Notes under the pieces: generated by a model
Database searches by the model: none
What the model saw: only the letters and a program-made list of their open reading frames with translations
Told to the model about the DNA's origin: nothing
DNA from: Endozoicomonas sp. NE40
Lineage (GTDB): Bacteria; Pseudomonadota; Gammaproteobacteria; Pseudomonadales; Endozoicomonadaceae
Length of the DNA: 64,000 bases
Assembly: GCF_040549045.1 (NCBI RefSeq)
Contig: NZ_JBEWTB010000002.1
Span: forward strand, 1,953,501 to 2,017,500
Direction of reading: 5' to 3'
Position numbers and translations under genes: made by a program
Shown: piece after piece, positions 36,307 through 44,441 of the stretch
Layout: every line of letters starts with the position of its first letter
Numbering within the stretch: position 1 is the first letter of the stretch

Positions 36307-36840
36307 TTACTTTTTCTTGGCTTCTTTACGACGAACGTGTTCGTCGGCGTAGCGGACACCCTTGCCTTTGTATGGCTCAGGACGACGGAATTCGCGGATT
36401 TCCGCTGCAACCTGTCCAACCAGCTGCTTGTCGATACCTTTGATAACGACTTCAGTCTGGGATGGAGTTTCCGCAGTCACACCCTCAGGCATGGTGTAGT
36501 CCACTGGGTGAGAGAAACCAAGAGACAGGTTCAGGGTCTTACCCTTAGTCTGTGCACGGTAACCAACACCAACCAGCTGCAGCTTCTTCTCGAAGCCAGC
36601 AGTAACGCCGGTTACCATGTTGTTAACCAGCGCACGAGTGGTACCTGCCAGAGCACGGGAGTGCTTGGCACCATCACGTGGAGCGAAAGTCAGGACTTTG
36701 TCTTCCTGGCTTACGACAACATTCGCGTGGATGTTCAGATCCAGCTGGCCTTTGGATCCCTTGATAGAGATGTTCTGGCCATTCAGCTTAACTTCAACAC
36801 CGGCAGGGATTTCTACTGGGCTTTTAGCTACTCGAGACAT
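36307..36840 (-). CDS. rplF: 50S ribosomal protein L6
   Basis: L6 lies near the GTPase-associated centre. The 177-residue protein opens MSRVAKSPVEIPAGVEVKLN and ends in the usual RRPEPYKGKGVRYADEHVRR plus Lys-rich tail. Two similar halves typical of L6 can be seen. Confidence 0.98.
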   Translation of the reverse strand: MSRVAKSPVEIPAGVEVKLNGQNISIKGSKGQLDLNIHANVVVSQEDKVLTFAPRDGAKHSRALAGTTRALVNNMVTGVTAGFEKKLQLVGVGYRAQTKGKTLNLSLGFSHPVDYTMPEGVTAETPSQTEVVIKGIDKQLVGQVAAEIREFRRPEPYKGKGVRYADEHVRRKEAKKK

Positions 36841-36852
36841 ATCAACCCTCCC

Positions 36853-37245
36853 TTAGAATACGGTGCAAAGGATTTCGCCACCAACACCGGCTGCACGGGC
36901 AGCGCGATCGGTCATTACACCTTTGTTGGTAGAAACGATGGCAATACCCAGGCCGCCATTGACCTTAGGCAGTTCTTCTTTACCGGTGTAGGAACGCAGA
37001 CCCGGGCGACTTACGCGCTTCAGGTTTTCGATAACCGGCTTGCCTTCGTAGTATTTCAGGTCGATAACCAGAGATTTCTGGATCTCGCCTTCTACACGAA
37101 AGTCAGTAATGTAGCCTTCCTCTTTCAAGACTTTGGCTACTGCAGCCTTAACCTTGGAAGAAGGAATTTCAACAGAAGCATGTTCTGCCATCTGGGCATT
37201 ACGGATACGAGTTAGCATATCTGCTAACGGGTCCTGCATACTCAT
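36853..37245 (-). CDS. rpsH: 30S ribosomal protein S8
   Basis: S8 binds the central domain of 16S rRNA early in assembly; in E. coli it also represses translation of the spc operon at rplE. The 130-residue protein opens MSMQDPLADMLTRIRNAQMA and ends VMTDRAARAAGVGGEILCTVF. Confidence 0.98.
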   Translation of the reverse strand: MSMQDPLADMLTRIRNAQMAEHASVEIPSSKVKAAVAKVLKEEGYITDFRVEGEIQKSLVIDLKYYEGKPVIENLKRVSRPGLRSYTGKEELPKVNGGLGIAIVSTNKGVMTDRAARAAGVGGEILCTVF

Positions 37246-37274
37246 TATCTATCTCTCCAGAAGATGAAACGCGC

Positions 37275-37580
37275 TTACCAGCTGGCCTTAACCAGACCTG
37301 GAACATCACCACGCATCGCTGCTTCACGCAGCTTGATGCGGCTCAGACCGAACTTGCGCAGGTAGCCGTGTGGACGACCTGTCACACGACAACGGTTACG
37401 CAGACGGGAGGAGCTGGCGTCACGTGGCTGCTTTTGCATTGCAACCAGTGCGTCCCAACGCTCGTCGTCAGAGCTGTTTGGGTGATTGATGATCGCCTTC
37501 AGAGCGGCGCGCTTCTCAGCATACTTGGCAACGGTGCGCTGACGCTTCAACTCCCGCTGCTTCATGGATACTTTAGCCAT
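37275..37580 (-). CDS. rpsN: 30S ribosomal protein S14 (zinc-free form)
   Basis: The 101-residue product has the C-terminal signature RNRCRVTGRPHGYLRKFGLS. It is the long form without the Cys-x2-Cys zinc motif. It lies between rplE and rpsH. Confidence 0.98.
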   Translation of the reverse strand: MAKVSMKQRELKRQRTVAKYAEKRAALKAIINHPNSSDDERWDALVAMQKQPRDASSSRLRNRCRVTGRPHGYLRKFGLSRIKLREAAMRGDVPGLVKASW

Positions 37581-37595
37581 AAGCTCGTACCTGTA

Positions 37596-38135
37596 TCAGT
37601 TACGGAATGGGAAGTTGAAAGCACGCAGCAGAGCACGGCCTTCGTCATCACTCTTGGCAGTAGTGGTCATGGTGATGTCCAGACCGCGCAGAGTGTCGAT
37701 TTTATCGTAGTCAACTTCCGGGAAGATGATCTGTTCTTTAACGCCCATGCTGTAGTTGCCGCGGCCGTCAAAGGACTTCGGGCTTACACCACGGAAGTCA
37801 CGAACACGTGGCAGAGCGATGTCTACCAGACGTTCCAGGAATTCGTACATACGTTCGTCACGCAGTGTCACTTTGACACCGATTGGCCAGCCTTCGCGAA
37901 CCTTGAAGCCAGCAACAGATTTGCGAGCTTTGGTTACTACTGCTTTTTGACCAGCAATCTTTTCCATATCGGAAACAGCGTGCTCGATGACTTTCTTGTC
38001 ACCGATCGCTTCACCAACACCCATGTTCAGGGTGATTTTGGTGATGCGTGGTACTTCGTGAATGTTGGCCAGGCCCAGCTCTTCTTTGAGCTTGGCGCGG
38101 ATTTCTTCACGGTACTGAGTCTTAAAATTTGCCAT
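37596..38135 (-). CDS. rplE: 50S ribosomal protein L5
   Basis: L5 binds 5S rRNA and contacts P-site tRNA. The 179-residue protein contains ITLNMGVGEAIGDKKVIEHA, AVVTKARKSVAGFKVREGWP and the C-terminal LDITMTTTAKSDDEGRALL. Confidence 0.98.
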   Translation of the reverse strand: MANFKTQYREEIRAKLKEELGLANIHEVPRITKITLNMGVGEAIGDKKVIEHAVSDMEKIAGQKAVVTKARKSVAGFKVREGWPIGVKVTLRDERMYEFLERLVDIALPRVRDFRGVSPKSFDGRGNYSMGVKEQIIFPEVDYDKIDTLRGLDITMTTTAKSDDEGRALLRAFNFPFRN

Positions 38136-38146
38136 TATACCACCCC

Positions 38147-38464
38147 TTACGCGTCAACCGGCTTGCCAGTGGACTTGAACACGCGCTGCTTTTTGCCATC
38201 TTCAGAGATAGCGAAGCCAACACGATCAGCCTTGTCGGTTTCTGTGTTCAGGATCGCAACGTTAGAAGCCTGAATAGCAGCTTCCTTCTCTACGATTCCA
38301 CCCGGGGTACCCAGCATTGGGTTAGGCTTCTGATGTTTCTTCATCATGTTGATGCCAGAAACAATCAGTTTACCGTCAGCACGAACGGTCAGCACTTTAC
38401 CGCGCTTACCTTTGTCCTTGCCAGCGATTACGATGACTTCGTCATCACGACGGATCTTTTTCAT
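38147..38464 (-). CDS. rplX: 50S ribosomal protein L24
   Basis: L24 starts large-subunit assembly. The 105-residue product has the KOW motif DDEVIVIAGKDKGKRGKVL and the segment GINMMKKHQKPNPM. Confidence 0.98.
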   Translation of the reverse strand: MKKIRRDDEVIVIAGKDKGKRGKVLTVRADGKLIVSGINMMKKHQKPNPMLGTPGGIVEKEAAIQASNVAILNTETDKADRVGFAISEDGKKQRVFKSTGKPVDA

Positions 38465-38475
38465 TTCCTGCTCCC

Positions 38476-38844
38476 TTACAGTACTTCTGGCGCCAGAGAA
38501 ATGATCTTCATGAACTGCTCACCGCGCAATTCACGAGTCACCGGGCCAAAGATACGGGTACCGATTGGCTGGTTGCTTGCGTTCAGCAGAACGGCAGCGT
38601 TGCCATCGAAGCGAATCAGGGAACCGTCTGGACGACGAACACCTTTTTTGGTACGTACCACAACAGCGTTCATCACCTGGCCTTTTTTGACCTTACCGCG
38701 AGGAATTGCTTCCTTAACGGATACTTTGATGATGTCGCCAATGTGGGCGTAACGGCGATGGGAACCACCCAACACCTTAATACACTGTACTCGACGAGCG
38801 CCGGAGTTATCGGCTACTTCGAGTTGAGATTCTGTCTGGATCAT
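38476..38844 (-). CDS. rplN: 50S ribosomal protein L14
   Basis: The start at 38844 gives the normal 122 residues, opening MIQTESQLEVADNSGARRVQ; a 32-codon longer frame upstream has no family support. Other hallmarks are HIGDIIKVSVKEAIPRGKVKKG and NAAVLLNASNQPIGTRIFGP. It is the first gene of the spc operon, with a gap of 158 bp after rpsQ. Confidence 0.98.
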   Translation of the reverse strand: MIQTESQLEVADNSGARRVQCIKVLGGSHRRYAHIGDIIKVSVKEAIPRGKVKKGQVMNAVVVRTKKGVRRPDGSLIRFDGNAAVLLNASNQPIGTRIFGPVTRELRGEQFMKIISLAPEVL

Positions 38845-39002
38845 GCTTATTCTCCAAGCCCAAACTGCAGACTGGTACTCGCTAATCTGCGTAATGACTG
38901 ACCGGCCACACAACACTGGTTGGTTAGTGCAACCGGCCATCCTGAAGCCATCTGGCGTGACAGCTAGAGGCTAACTTTACTCAGAGTCTGAGAACCCTGG
39001 CC
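38845..39002 (-). promoter_or_regulatory. Gap at the S10/spc operon boundary
   Basis: This gap separates rpsQ from rplN, the boundary where E. coli has its spc promoter. It holds two direct copies of ACCGGCCA about 25 bp apart, with GGTTG/CAACC between them as a hairpin. I see no good -35/-10 pair. Confidence 0.35.
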
Positions 39003-39266
39003 TTATATTTGAGTAGCACGCTCATCAATGGAAACGAGTTCAAATGTCTTGGACTTAGACATTGGACGTGTTTCCTTGATGGTCACGATGTCGCCCATAC
39101 GACATTCGTTGTTTTCATCGTGCGCGTGCAACTTGGTGGACCGCTTTACGATTTTACCGTACAGCGGATGTTTAACACGGCGTTCAATGAGGACAGTGAC
39201 GGTCTTGTCCATCTTGTCGCTCACAACCTTGCCGGTCAGAGTACGGACTTTCTTGACTTCAGCCAT
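39003..39266 (-). CDS. rpsQ: 30S ribosomal protein S17
   Basis: The 87-residue product shows LTGKVVSDKMDKTVTVLIER and GDIVTIKETRPMSKSKTFEL. It is the last gene of the S10 operon, two bases after rpmC. Confidence 0.98.
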   Translation of the reverse strand: MAEVKKVRTLTGKVVSDKMDKTVTVLIERRVKHPLYGKIVKRSTKLHAHDENNECRMGDIVTIKETRPMSKSKTFELVSIDERATQI

Positions 39267-39268
39267 CT

Positions 39269-39463
39269 TTAGATACCTGCCTTCTCATTCAGCACCGTCT
39301 TAATACGGGCAATAGCGCGCTGGTTTTGCTTCATCAGGTGAGTCTGATTCAGCTGGCCAGTCGCTTTCTGCATGCGGAAGTTAAATTGATCCCGCAGCAG
39401 GCTGATCAGCTCTTCGTTGAGCTGCTCAACAGATTTTTCACGCAATTCAGCTGCTTTCATCAC
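39269..39463 (-). CDS. rpmC: 50S ribosomal protein L29
   Basis: The 64-residue helical protein contains LREKSVEQLNEELISLLRDQ, then NQRAIARIKTVLNEK. Its start overlaps the rplP stop by four bases. Confidence 0.98.
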   Translation of the reverse strand: MMKAAELREKSVEQLNEELISLLRDQFNFRMQKATGQLNQTHLMKQNQRAIARIKTVLNEKAGI

Positions 39464-39873
39464 ATCACGCTCCGCTTAACGAAGGTGGTCTCAACAGGCA
39501 GCTTGGCAGCAGCCAGAGCAAATGCCTCACGAGCCAGTTCTTCGGATACACCTTCCATCTCGTACAGGACACGACCCGGCTGGATCTGTGCTACCCAGTA
39601 CTCGACACTACCCTTACCTTTACCCATACGAACCTCAAGAGGCTTCTTGGAGATAGGCTTGTCAGGGAAGACGCGAATCCAGATCTTACCACCACGCTTG
39701 ATGTGACGAGTCATGGCACGACGAGCTGCTTCAATCTGGCGAGCAGTTATACGTCCACGACCAGTGGCCTTCAATGCGTATTCACCGAAGCTAACTTTGG
39801 AGCCGCGGTGTGCCAGGCCGCGATTGCGCCCCTTTTGCTGCTTACGAAACTTCGTACGCTTTGGCTGTAACAT
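39460..39873 (-). CDS. rplP: 50S ribosomal protein L16
   Basis: L16 helps place the A-site tRNA acceptor arm. The 137-residue protein opens MLQPKRTKFRKQQKGRNRGLA and contains ARRAMTRHIKRGGKIWIRVFP and RMGKGKGSVEYWVAQIQPG. Confidence 0.98.
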   Translation of the reverse strand: MLQPKRTKFRKQQKGRNRGLAHRGSKVSFGEYALKATGRGRITARQIEAARRAMTRHIKRGGKIWIRVFPDKPISKKPLEVRMGKGKGSVEYWVAQIQPGRVLYEMEGVSEELAREAFALAAAKLPVETTFVKRSVM

Positions 39874-39884
39874 TACCGCGCTCC

Positions 39885-40583
39885 TTACTTCTTAGGTTGT
39901 CTCTTCTTAGGACGCTTCGCTGGCTCCTTAGCCTGCTGTTCAACAGCCGCCATTCCGCCAATCACTTCGCCTTTGAAGATCCAAACTTTAACACCCAGAA
40001 TACCGTAGGTAGTCTTGGCTTCGTAGGTAGCGTAGTCGATGTCTGCACGCAGGGTGTGCAGAGGTACGCGACCTTCACGGTACCATTCGGAACGGGCAAT
40101 TTCTGCACCGCCCAGACGACCACCGATCTGAACCTTGATACCTTTCGCGCCCAGACGCATAGCGTTCTGAACGGAGCGCTTCATAGCGCGACGGAACATT
40201 ACACGACGCTCCAGCTGACCAGCGATAGACTGAGCAACCAGCATAGCATCGAGTTCTGGCTTACGAACTTCTTCGATGTTGATATGAACAGGCACGCCCA
40301 TCATCTTAGTCACTGCCTGACGCAGCTTCTCAACATCTTCACCTTTCTTACCGATCACGATGCCTGGACGGGCAGTGTGAATGGTAACCCGAGCACTCTG
40401 CGCTGGACGCTGAATGTCGATACGGCTTACGGAAGCGTTCTTCAGCTTCTTCTGCAGGAATTCACGAACTTCCAGGTCAGAGATCAGCTTGTCAGCATAC
40501 TCTTGACCTTCAGCAAACCACACTGATCTGTGTGGCTTTACGATGCCCAGTCGAATCCCGTTAGGATGTACTTTTTGACCCAT
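39885..40583 (-). CDS. rpsC: 30S ribosomal protein S3
   Basis: S3 lies at the mRNA entry channel and has helicase activity. The 232-residue protein opens MGQKVHPNGIRLGIVKPHRS and has a KH domain with the GxxG-type loop PGIVIGKKGEDVEKLR. A basic tail ends AKRPKKRQPKK. Confidence 0.98.
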   Translation of the reverse strand: MGQKVHPNGIRLGIVKPHRSVWFAEGQEYADKLISDLEVREFLQKKLKNASVSRIDIQRPAQSARVTIHTARPGIVIGKKGEDVEKLRQAVTKMMGVPVHINIEEVRKPELDAMLVAQSIAGQLERRVMFRRAMKRSVQNAMRLGAKGIKVQIGGRLGGAEIARSEWYREGRVPLHTLRADIDYATYEAKTTYGILGVKVWIFKGEVIGGMAAVEQQAKEPAKRPKKRQPKK

Positions 40584-40594
40584 CTGATCGCTCC

Positions 40595-40930
40595 TTAGAC
40601 CTCTGCAACCTTAACCGTGATATGGCAAGACCGCTTGAGAATGCGATCAGCGCGGCCTTTGGCACGCGGACGAATACGCTTCATAGTCATCGCTTCATCT
40701 ACATAGATGGTGGAGACTTTCAGCTCATCAATGTCCATGCCTTCGTTGTGTTCGGCGTTTGCAATAGCAGACTCCAGAACCTTCTTAACCAGCTCAGCAG
40801 CCTTTTTCGGGCTGAAAGCCAGCAGGTCCAGGGCTTCGCTTACTGCTTTACCGCGAACCTGGTCAGCAACCAGACGCGCTTTCTGGGCAGAAATGCGAGC
40901 GCCTTTATGGATAGCAGCTACTTCTTTCAT
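40595..40930 (-). CDS. rplV: 50S ribosomal protein L22
   Basis: L22 lines the peptide exit tunnel with its extended loop. The 111-residue protein contains RISAQKARLVADQVRGKAVSE and the loop KRIRPRAKGRADRILKRSCH. There is no sign of the loop changes known to confer macrolide resistance. Confidence 0.98.
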   Translation of the reverse strand: MKEVAAIHKGARISAQKARLVADQVRGKAVSEALDLLAFSPKKAAELVKKVLESAIANAEHNEGMDIDELKVSTIYVDEAMTMKRIRPRAKGRADRILKRSCHITVKVAEV

Positions 40931-40940
40931 TTCTTACCTC

Positions 40941-41219
40941 TTAGCGCTTCTTGGCTTTTTTGTCCGCTGCGTGACCGCGATAGGTGCGGGTAGCAGAGAA
41001 CTCACCCAGCTTATGGCCGACCATGTCTTCGGTAACGAAAACTGGAACGTGCTGACGACCGTTGTGAACAGCGATGGTCAGACCTACCATAGTAGGGATA
41101 ATCATAGAGCGGCGAGACCAGGTCTTGATCGGACGCTTGTTGCCGCTTTCAGCCGCATCTTCGACTTTCTTCAACAGGTGAAGGTCGATAAATGGGCCTT
41201 TTTTCAATGAACGTGGCAC
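40941..41219 (-). CDS. rpsS: 30S ribosomal protein S19
   Basis: The 92-residue product opens MPRSLKKGPFIDLHLLKKVE and contains RRSMIIPTMVGLTIAVHNGR and GHKLGEFSATRTYRGH, the normal S19 signature. Confidence 0.98.
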   Translation of the reverse strand: MPRSLKKGPFIDLHLLKKVEDAAESGNKRPIKTWSRRSMIIPTMVGLTIAVHNGRQHVPVFVTEDMVGHKLGEFSATRTYRGHAADKKAKKR

Positions 41220-41240
41220 TGTCGAATCCTCTCTCTAGGC

Positions 41241-42068
41241 TTACTTAGCGCTGCGACGACGTACGATCATTTTGTCCGTACGCTTGTTGGAACGAGTCTT
41301 ACGACCCTTGGTCGGAACACCCCATGGAGTCACTGGGTGACGACCACCGGAAGTACGACCTTCACCACCACCATGCGGGTGATCTACCGGGTTCATGGCA
41401 ACACCACGAACGGTCGGACGAACACCGCGCCAGCGCTTGGCACCAGCTTTACCCAGAGAGCGCAGGTTGTGCTCACTGTTGGAGACTTCGCCCAGAGTGG
41501 CGCGACAGTCAGCCAGAACTTTACGCATTTCACCGGAGCGCAGACGCAGGGTTACGTAGGCACCATCACGGGCTACCAGCTGGGCAGAAGCACCAGCACT
41601 GCGAATCATCTGCGCGCCTTTACCTGGCTTCAGCTCTACACAGTGTACGATGGAACCCTGAGGGATATTGCGCAGTGGCAATGTGTTACCCGCTTTAATA
41701 GGCGCATCTACACCGGAGTACAGCTCGTCACCAGCTTTCACACCCTTAGGTGCGATCACGTAACGACGCTCACCGTCCATGTATTTCAACAGGGCGATGT
41801 GTGCGGTACGGTTTGGATCGTATTCCAGACGCTCAACAACAGCTGGGATGCCGTCCTTGTTGCGCTTGAAGTCTACGATACGGTAATGCTGCTTGTGACC
41901 ACCACCACGATGACGGGTTGTGATACGACCAGCATTGTTACGACCACCGGACTTGCTCTTCTTCTCTACCAAAGGCGCGTGTGGGCGACCTTTGTGCAGG
42001 TCAGGGTTTACGACCTTGACGACGAAGCGGCGACCCGGAGAAGTCGGCTTGCATTTAACTACGGCCAT
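41241..42068 (-). CDS. rplB: 50S ribosomal protein L2
   Basis: L2 is needed for subunit joining and peptidyl transferase structure. The 275-residue protein opens MAVVKCKPTSPGRRFVVKVV and contains HRGGGHKQHYRIVDFKRNKD. The conserved C-terminal segment is VRGVAMNPVDHPHGGGEGRT, with the essential His. Confidence 0.99.
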   Translation of the reverse strand: MAVVKCKPTSPGRRFVVKVVNPDLHKGRPHAPLVEKKSKSGGRNNAGRITTRHRGGGHKQHYRIVDFKRNKDGIPAVVERLEYDPNRTAHIALLKYMDGERRYVIAPKGVKAGDELYSGVDAPIKAGNTLPLRNIPQGSIVHCVELKPGKGAQMIRSAGASAQLVARDGAYVTLRLRSGEMRKVLADCRATLGEVSNSEHNLRSLGKAGAKRWRGVRPTVRGVAMNPVDHPHGGGEGRTSGGRHPVTPWGVPTKGRKTRSNKRTDKMIVRRRSAK

Positions 42069-42079
42069 CCTTTAACTCC

Positions 42080-42376
42080 TTATTCCGCGTCCGCAAAGTC
42101 GATTTCCTGACCTTGCTCCAGGCTAACGTAAGCTTTTTTCCAGTCTGAGCGCTGGCCCATACCGAAACGTGTACGCTTAGTTTTGCCTTTAACAACGGCA
42201 GTGCGAACAGAATTGACGCTTACTTCAAACAGCTGTTCAACAGCTTTTTTGATTTCAAGCTTGGTGGCGTCCTTAGCTACCTTGAAGACGTACTGGCCGT
42301 GTTCTTCAGCAACTACGGTCGCCTTCTCGGAAATGTGCGGACCAAGCAGAACTTTGTAGATACGTTCCTGGTTCAT
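42080..42376 (-). CDS. rplW: 50S ribosomal protein L23
   Basis: L23 sits at the tunnel exit and docks trigger factor and SRP. The 98-residue product contains VLLGPHISEKATVVAEEHG and EQLFEVSVNSVRTAVVKGKT. Its start overlaps the rplD stop by four bases. Confidence 0.98.
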   Translation of the reverse strand: MNQERIYKVLLGPHISEKATVVAEEHGQYVFKVAKDATKLEIKKAVEQLFEVSVNSVRTAVVKGKTKRTRFGMGQRSDWKKAYVSLEQGQEIDFADAE

Positions 42377-42981
42377 CCCAGCATCTCCTCGAACTTCTTG
42401 ATGGCTGCCACAGTCATTACAACTTTTTCGTGGGCAATCAGGCTTACTGGATCAATGCCTTGCACGTCGCGGGTATCCACGTGAGGGATGTTGCGAGTAG
42501 CCAGGTACAGGTTCTGGTCGATTTCTTCAGAAACGATCAGACCTTTTTCAACATTGAGTTCTTTCAGCTTTGCGACCATCTGTTTGGTCTTAGGAGTTTC
42601 GGCGTTGAAGGATTCAACAACAACCAGACGCTCCTGACGAACCAGCTCAGACAAGATTGCACGCAGAGCACCGCGGTACATTTTCTTGTTCAGCTTTTGA
42701 GCGTGATCCTGTGGTTTGGCAGCAAATGCCTTGCCGCCCCCGCGCCAGATTGGGCTACGGATAGTACCGGCGCGTGCACGACCAGTACCTTTTTGACGCC
42801 AAGGCTTGCGCCCACCGCCGCTTACTTCGCTGCGGGTTTTCTGAGCACGGGTACCCTGACGAGCGCCAGCCATGAAAGCAACAACCGCCTGGTGAACCAG
42901 AGCTTCGTTGAATTCAGTGCCGAAAGTCACGTCAGATACTTCTACCGTACCAGCACCTGTTACATTCAGTTCCATCATCAA
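42373..42981 (-). CDS. rplD: 50S ribosomal protein L4
   Basis: L4 is a tunnel-lining protein; in E. coli it also represses its own S10 operon. The 202-residue product begins with three consecutive ATG codons. AGAGGG lies 4, 7 and 10 bases before them, so the second (42978) or third (42975, MELNVTGAG) may be the true start. The tunnel loop RSEVSGGGRKPWRQKGTGRA is intact. Confidence 0.97.
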   Translation of the reverse strand: MMMELNVTGAGTVEVSDVTFGTEFNEALVHQAVVAFMAGARQGTRAQKTRSEVSGGGRKPWRQKGTGRARAGTIRSPIWRGGGKAFAAKPQDHAQKLNKKMYRGALRAILSELVRQERLVVVESFNAETPKTKQMVAKLKELNVEKGLIVSEEIDQNLYLATRNIPHVDTRDVQGIDPVSLIAHEKVVMTVAAIKKFEEMLG

Positions 42982-42987
42982 TCCCTC

Positions 42988-43626
42988 TCAGGCGCTCGCT
43001 TTAACAGCCGGCTTAACGATAACGTCAGCGCCGGTCGCACCTGGAACTGCACCTTTAATGAGCAGCAGGTTACGTTCAGCGTCAACACGAACGATTTCCA
43101 GAGACTGTACAGTCACTTGTTCAGCACCCATGTGACCAGCCATCTTCTTACCTTTGAAGACGCGACCAGGGGTCTGACACTGACCGATGGAACCAGGAGC
43201 ACGGTGAGACAGAGAGTTACCGTGAGTAGCGTCCTGCATGTGGAAGTTCCAACGCTTAACGCCGCCCTGGAAGCCCTTACCTTTGGACTGACCAGTAACG
43301 TCTACTTTCTGACCCTGTTCAAACAGGTCTACACCGATCAGCTGACCCAGCTCAAAGCTGGCGCCTTCTTCGGTGCGAAATTCCCACAAGCCACGACCAG
43401 CTTCAACTTTTGCCTTGGCAAAGTGACCAGCTTCTGGCTTGATAATACGGCTGCTTTTCTTAGCACCGGTTGTCACCTGAATTGCGTTGTAACCGTCTAC
43501 ATCCAGAGTTTTAACCTGGGTAACACGGTTAGGATCAACTTCAACTACAGTGACTGGTACTGAAGCACCGTCTTCTGTGAAGATACGGGTCATGCCGCAC
43601 TTCTTGCCGACTAATCCAATAGTCAT
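42988..43626 (-). CDS. rplC: 50S ribosomal protein L3
   Basis: The start at 43626 (MTIGLVGKKCGMTRIF) has GAGAGG upstream and fits the family; a ten-codon longer frame does not. The 212-residue protein contains TGQSKGKGFQGGVKRWNF and HRAPGSIGQCQTPGRVFKGK. The latter holds the Gln that is methylated in E. coli L3. Confidence 0.98.
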   Translation of the reverse strand: MTIGLVGKKCGMTRIFTEDGASVPVTVVEVDPNRVTQVKTLDVDGYNAIQVTTGAKKSSRIIKPEAGHFAKAKVEAGRGLWEFRTEEGASFELGQLIGVDLFEQGQKVDVTGQSKGKGFQGGVKRWNFHMQDATHGNSLSHRAPGSIGQCQTPGRVFKGKKMAGHMGAEQVTVQSLEIVRVDAERNLLLIKGAVPGATGADVIVKPAVKASA

Positions 43627-43726
43627 TTCAACCTCTCTCGTGTACGGGGCTTTCACCCACTATGGCCGCCCATTGCAGAGCGTTACACAAAAGCTTGTGC
43701 ACACTGAATGGCGCCCTAAGCCGCAT

Positions 43727-44041
43727 TTAACCGAGACTAATTTGCACTTCAACGCCGGCCGCAAGGTCCAGCTTCATCAGTGCGTCAACGGTCTTTTCGG
43801 TGGGCTCGATAATATCGAGAAGACGCTTATGAGTACGGATTTCATATTGATCACGCGCATCTTTGTTTACGTGAGGAGAAATCAGTACGGTAAAACGTTC
43901 TTTTCGTGTTGGCAGAGGAATTGGACCACGCACCTGAGCACCAGTACGCTTCGCAGTATCAACGATTTCCTGCGTAGACTGGTCGATCAGACGATGGTCA
44001 AAAGCCTTCAGGCGAATGCGAATTTGCTGAGCTTGACTCAT
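43727..44041 (-). CDS. rpsJ: 30S ribosomal protein S10
   Basis: S10 is a head protein and, as NusE, a transcription antitermination factor with NusB. The 104-residue product contains RIRLKAFDHRLIDQSTQEIV and GPIPLPTRKERFTVLISPHV. It opens the S10 operon behind its own promoter. Confidence 0.99.
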   Translation of the reverse strand: MSQAQQIRIRLKAFDHRLIDQSTQEIVDTAKRTGAQVRGPIPLPTRKERFTVLISPHVNKDARDQYEIRTHKRLLDIIEPTEKTVDALMKLDLAAGVEVQISLG

Positions 44042-44110
44042 CTTGTTCTAACCATATCAATAAAGAACTAGGCCCGGCGATCATTGTCGCCCGGACAAAA
44101 AGGACGCAGC

Positions 44111-44139
44111 ATTGTACTAAGCACATAACTATGAGTCAA
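44111..44139 (-). promoter_or_regulatory. Sigma-70 promoter of the S10 operon
   Basis: On the minus strand TTGACT (44134-44139) and TACAAT (44111-44116) are separated by exactly 17 bp. The predicted start near 44104 gives a leader of only about 60 nt before rpsJ, with one small hairpin (GGCGA/TCGCC). The rest of the gap up to the tuf terminator holds AT-rich sequence and an AAGGAGGT not followed by a start codon. Confidence 0.8.
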
Positions 44140-44357
44140 CACAAGGGCCAACCCATCATTAGAAGAATGACCTGATCATCTGCGTATTCAAATTCCAGAA
44201 TTATGATAACGGCAGAAAAGAATAAACAAGATACGGACAAGTGCCTGAATTAGATGGAGTTTTACCTCCTTCTTTTTTTGTTATTTACGCCTGAACGTAA
44301 ATAACCAACTCACCCCTTCATCAAAAAAGACAAACTGACAACCATCGAACCCTGAAA

Positions 44358-44404
44358 TAAAAAAACCCCGAGCTTTGTCAAAAACAAGGCCCGGGGTTTT
44401 TATA
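44358..44404 (-). terminator. Intrinsic terminator after tuf
   Basis: AAAAACCCCG and CGGGGTTTTT form the outer stem, with GCTTTGT/ACAAGGC inside. A run of seven T follows on the minus strand. It lies about 40 bp after the tuf stop. Confidence 0.9.
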
Positions 44405-44441
44405 GGGTGAGTTCAGATCACGAACTATTAGCGTTTGCTAA

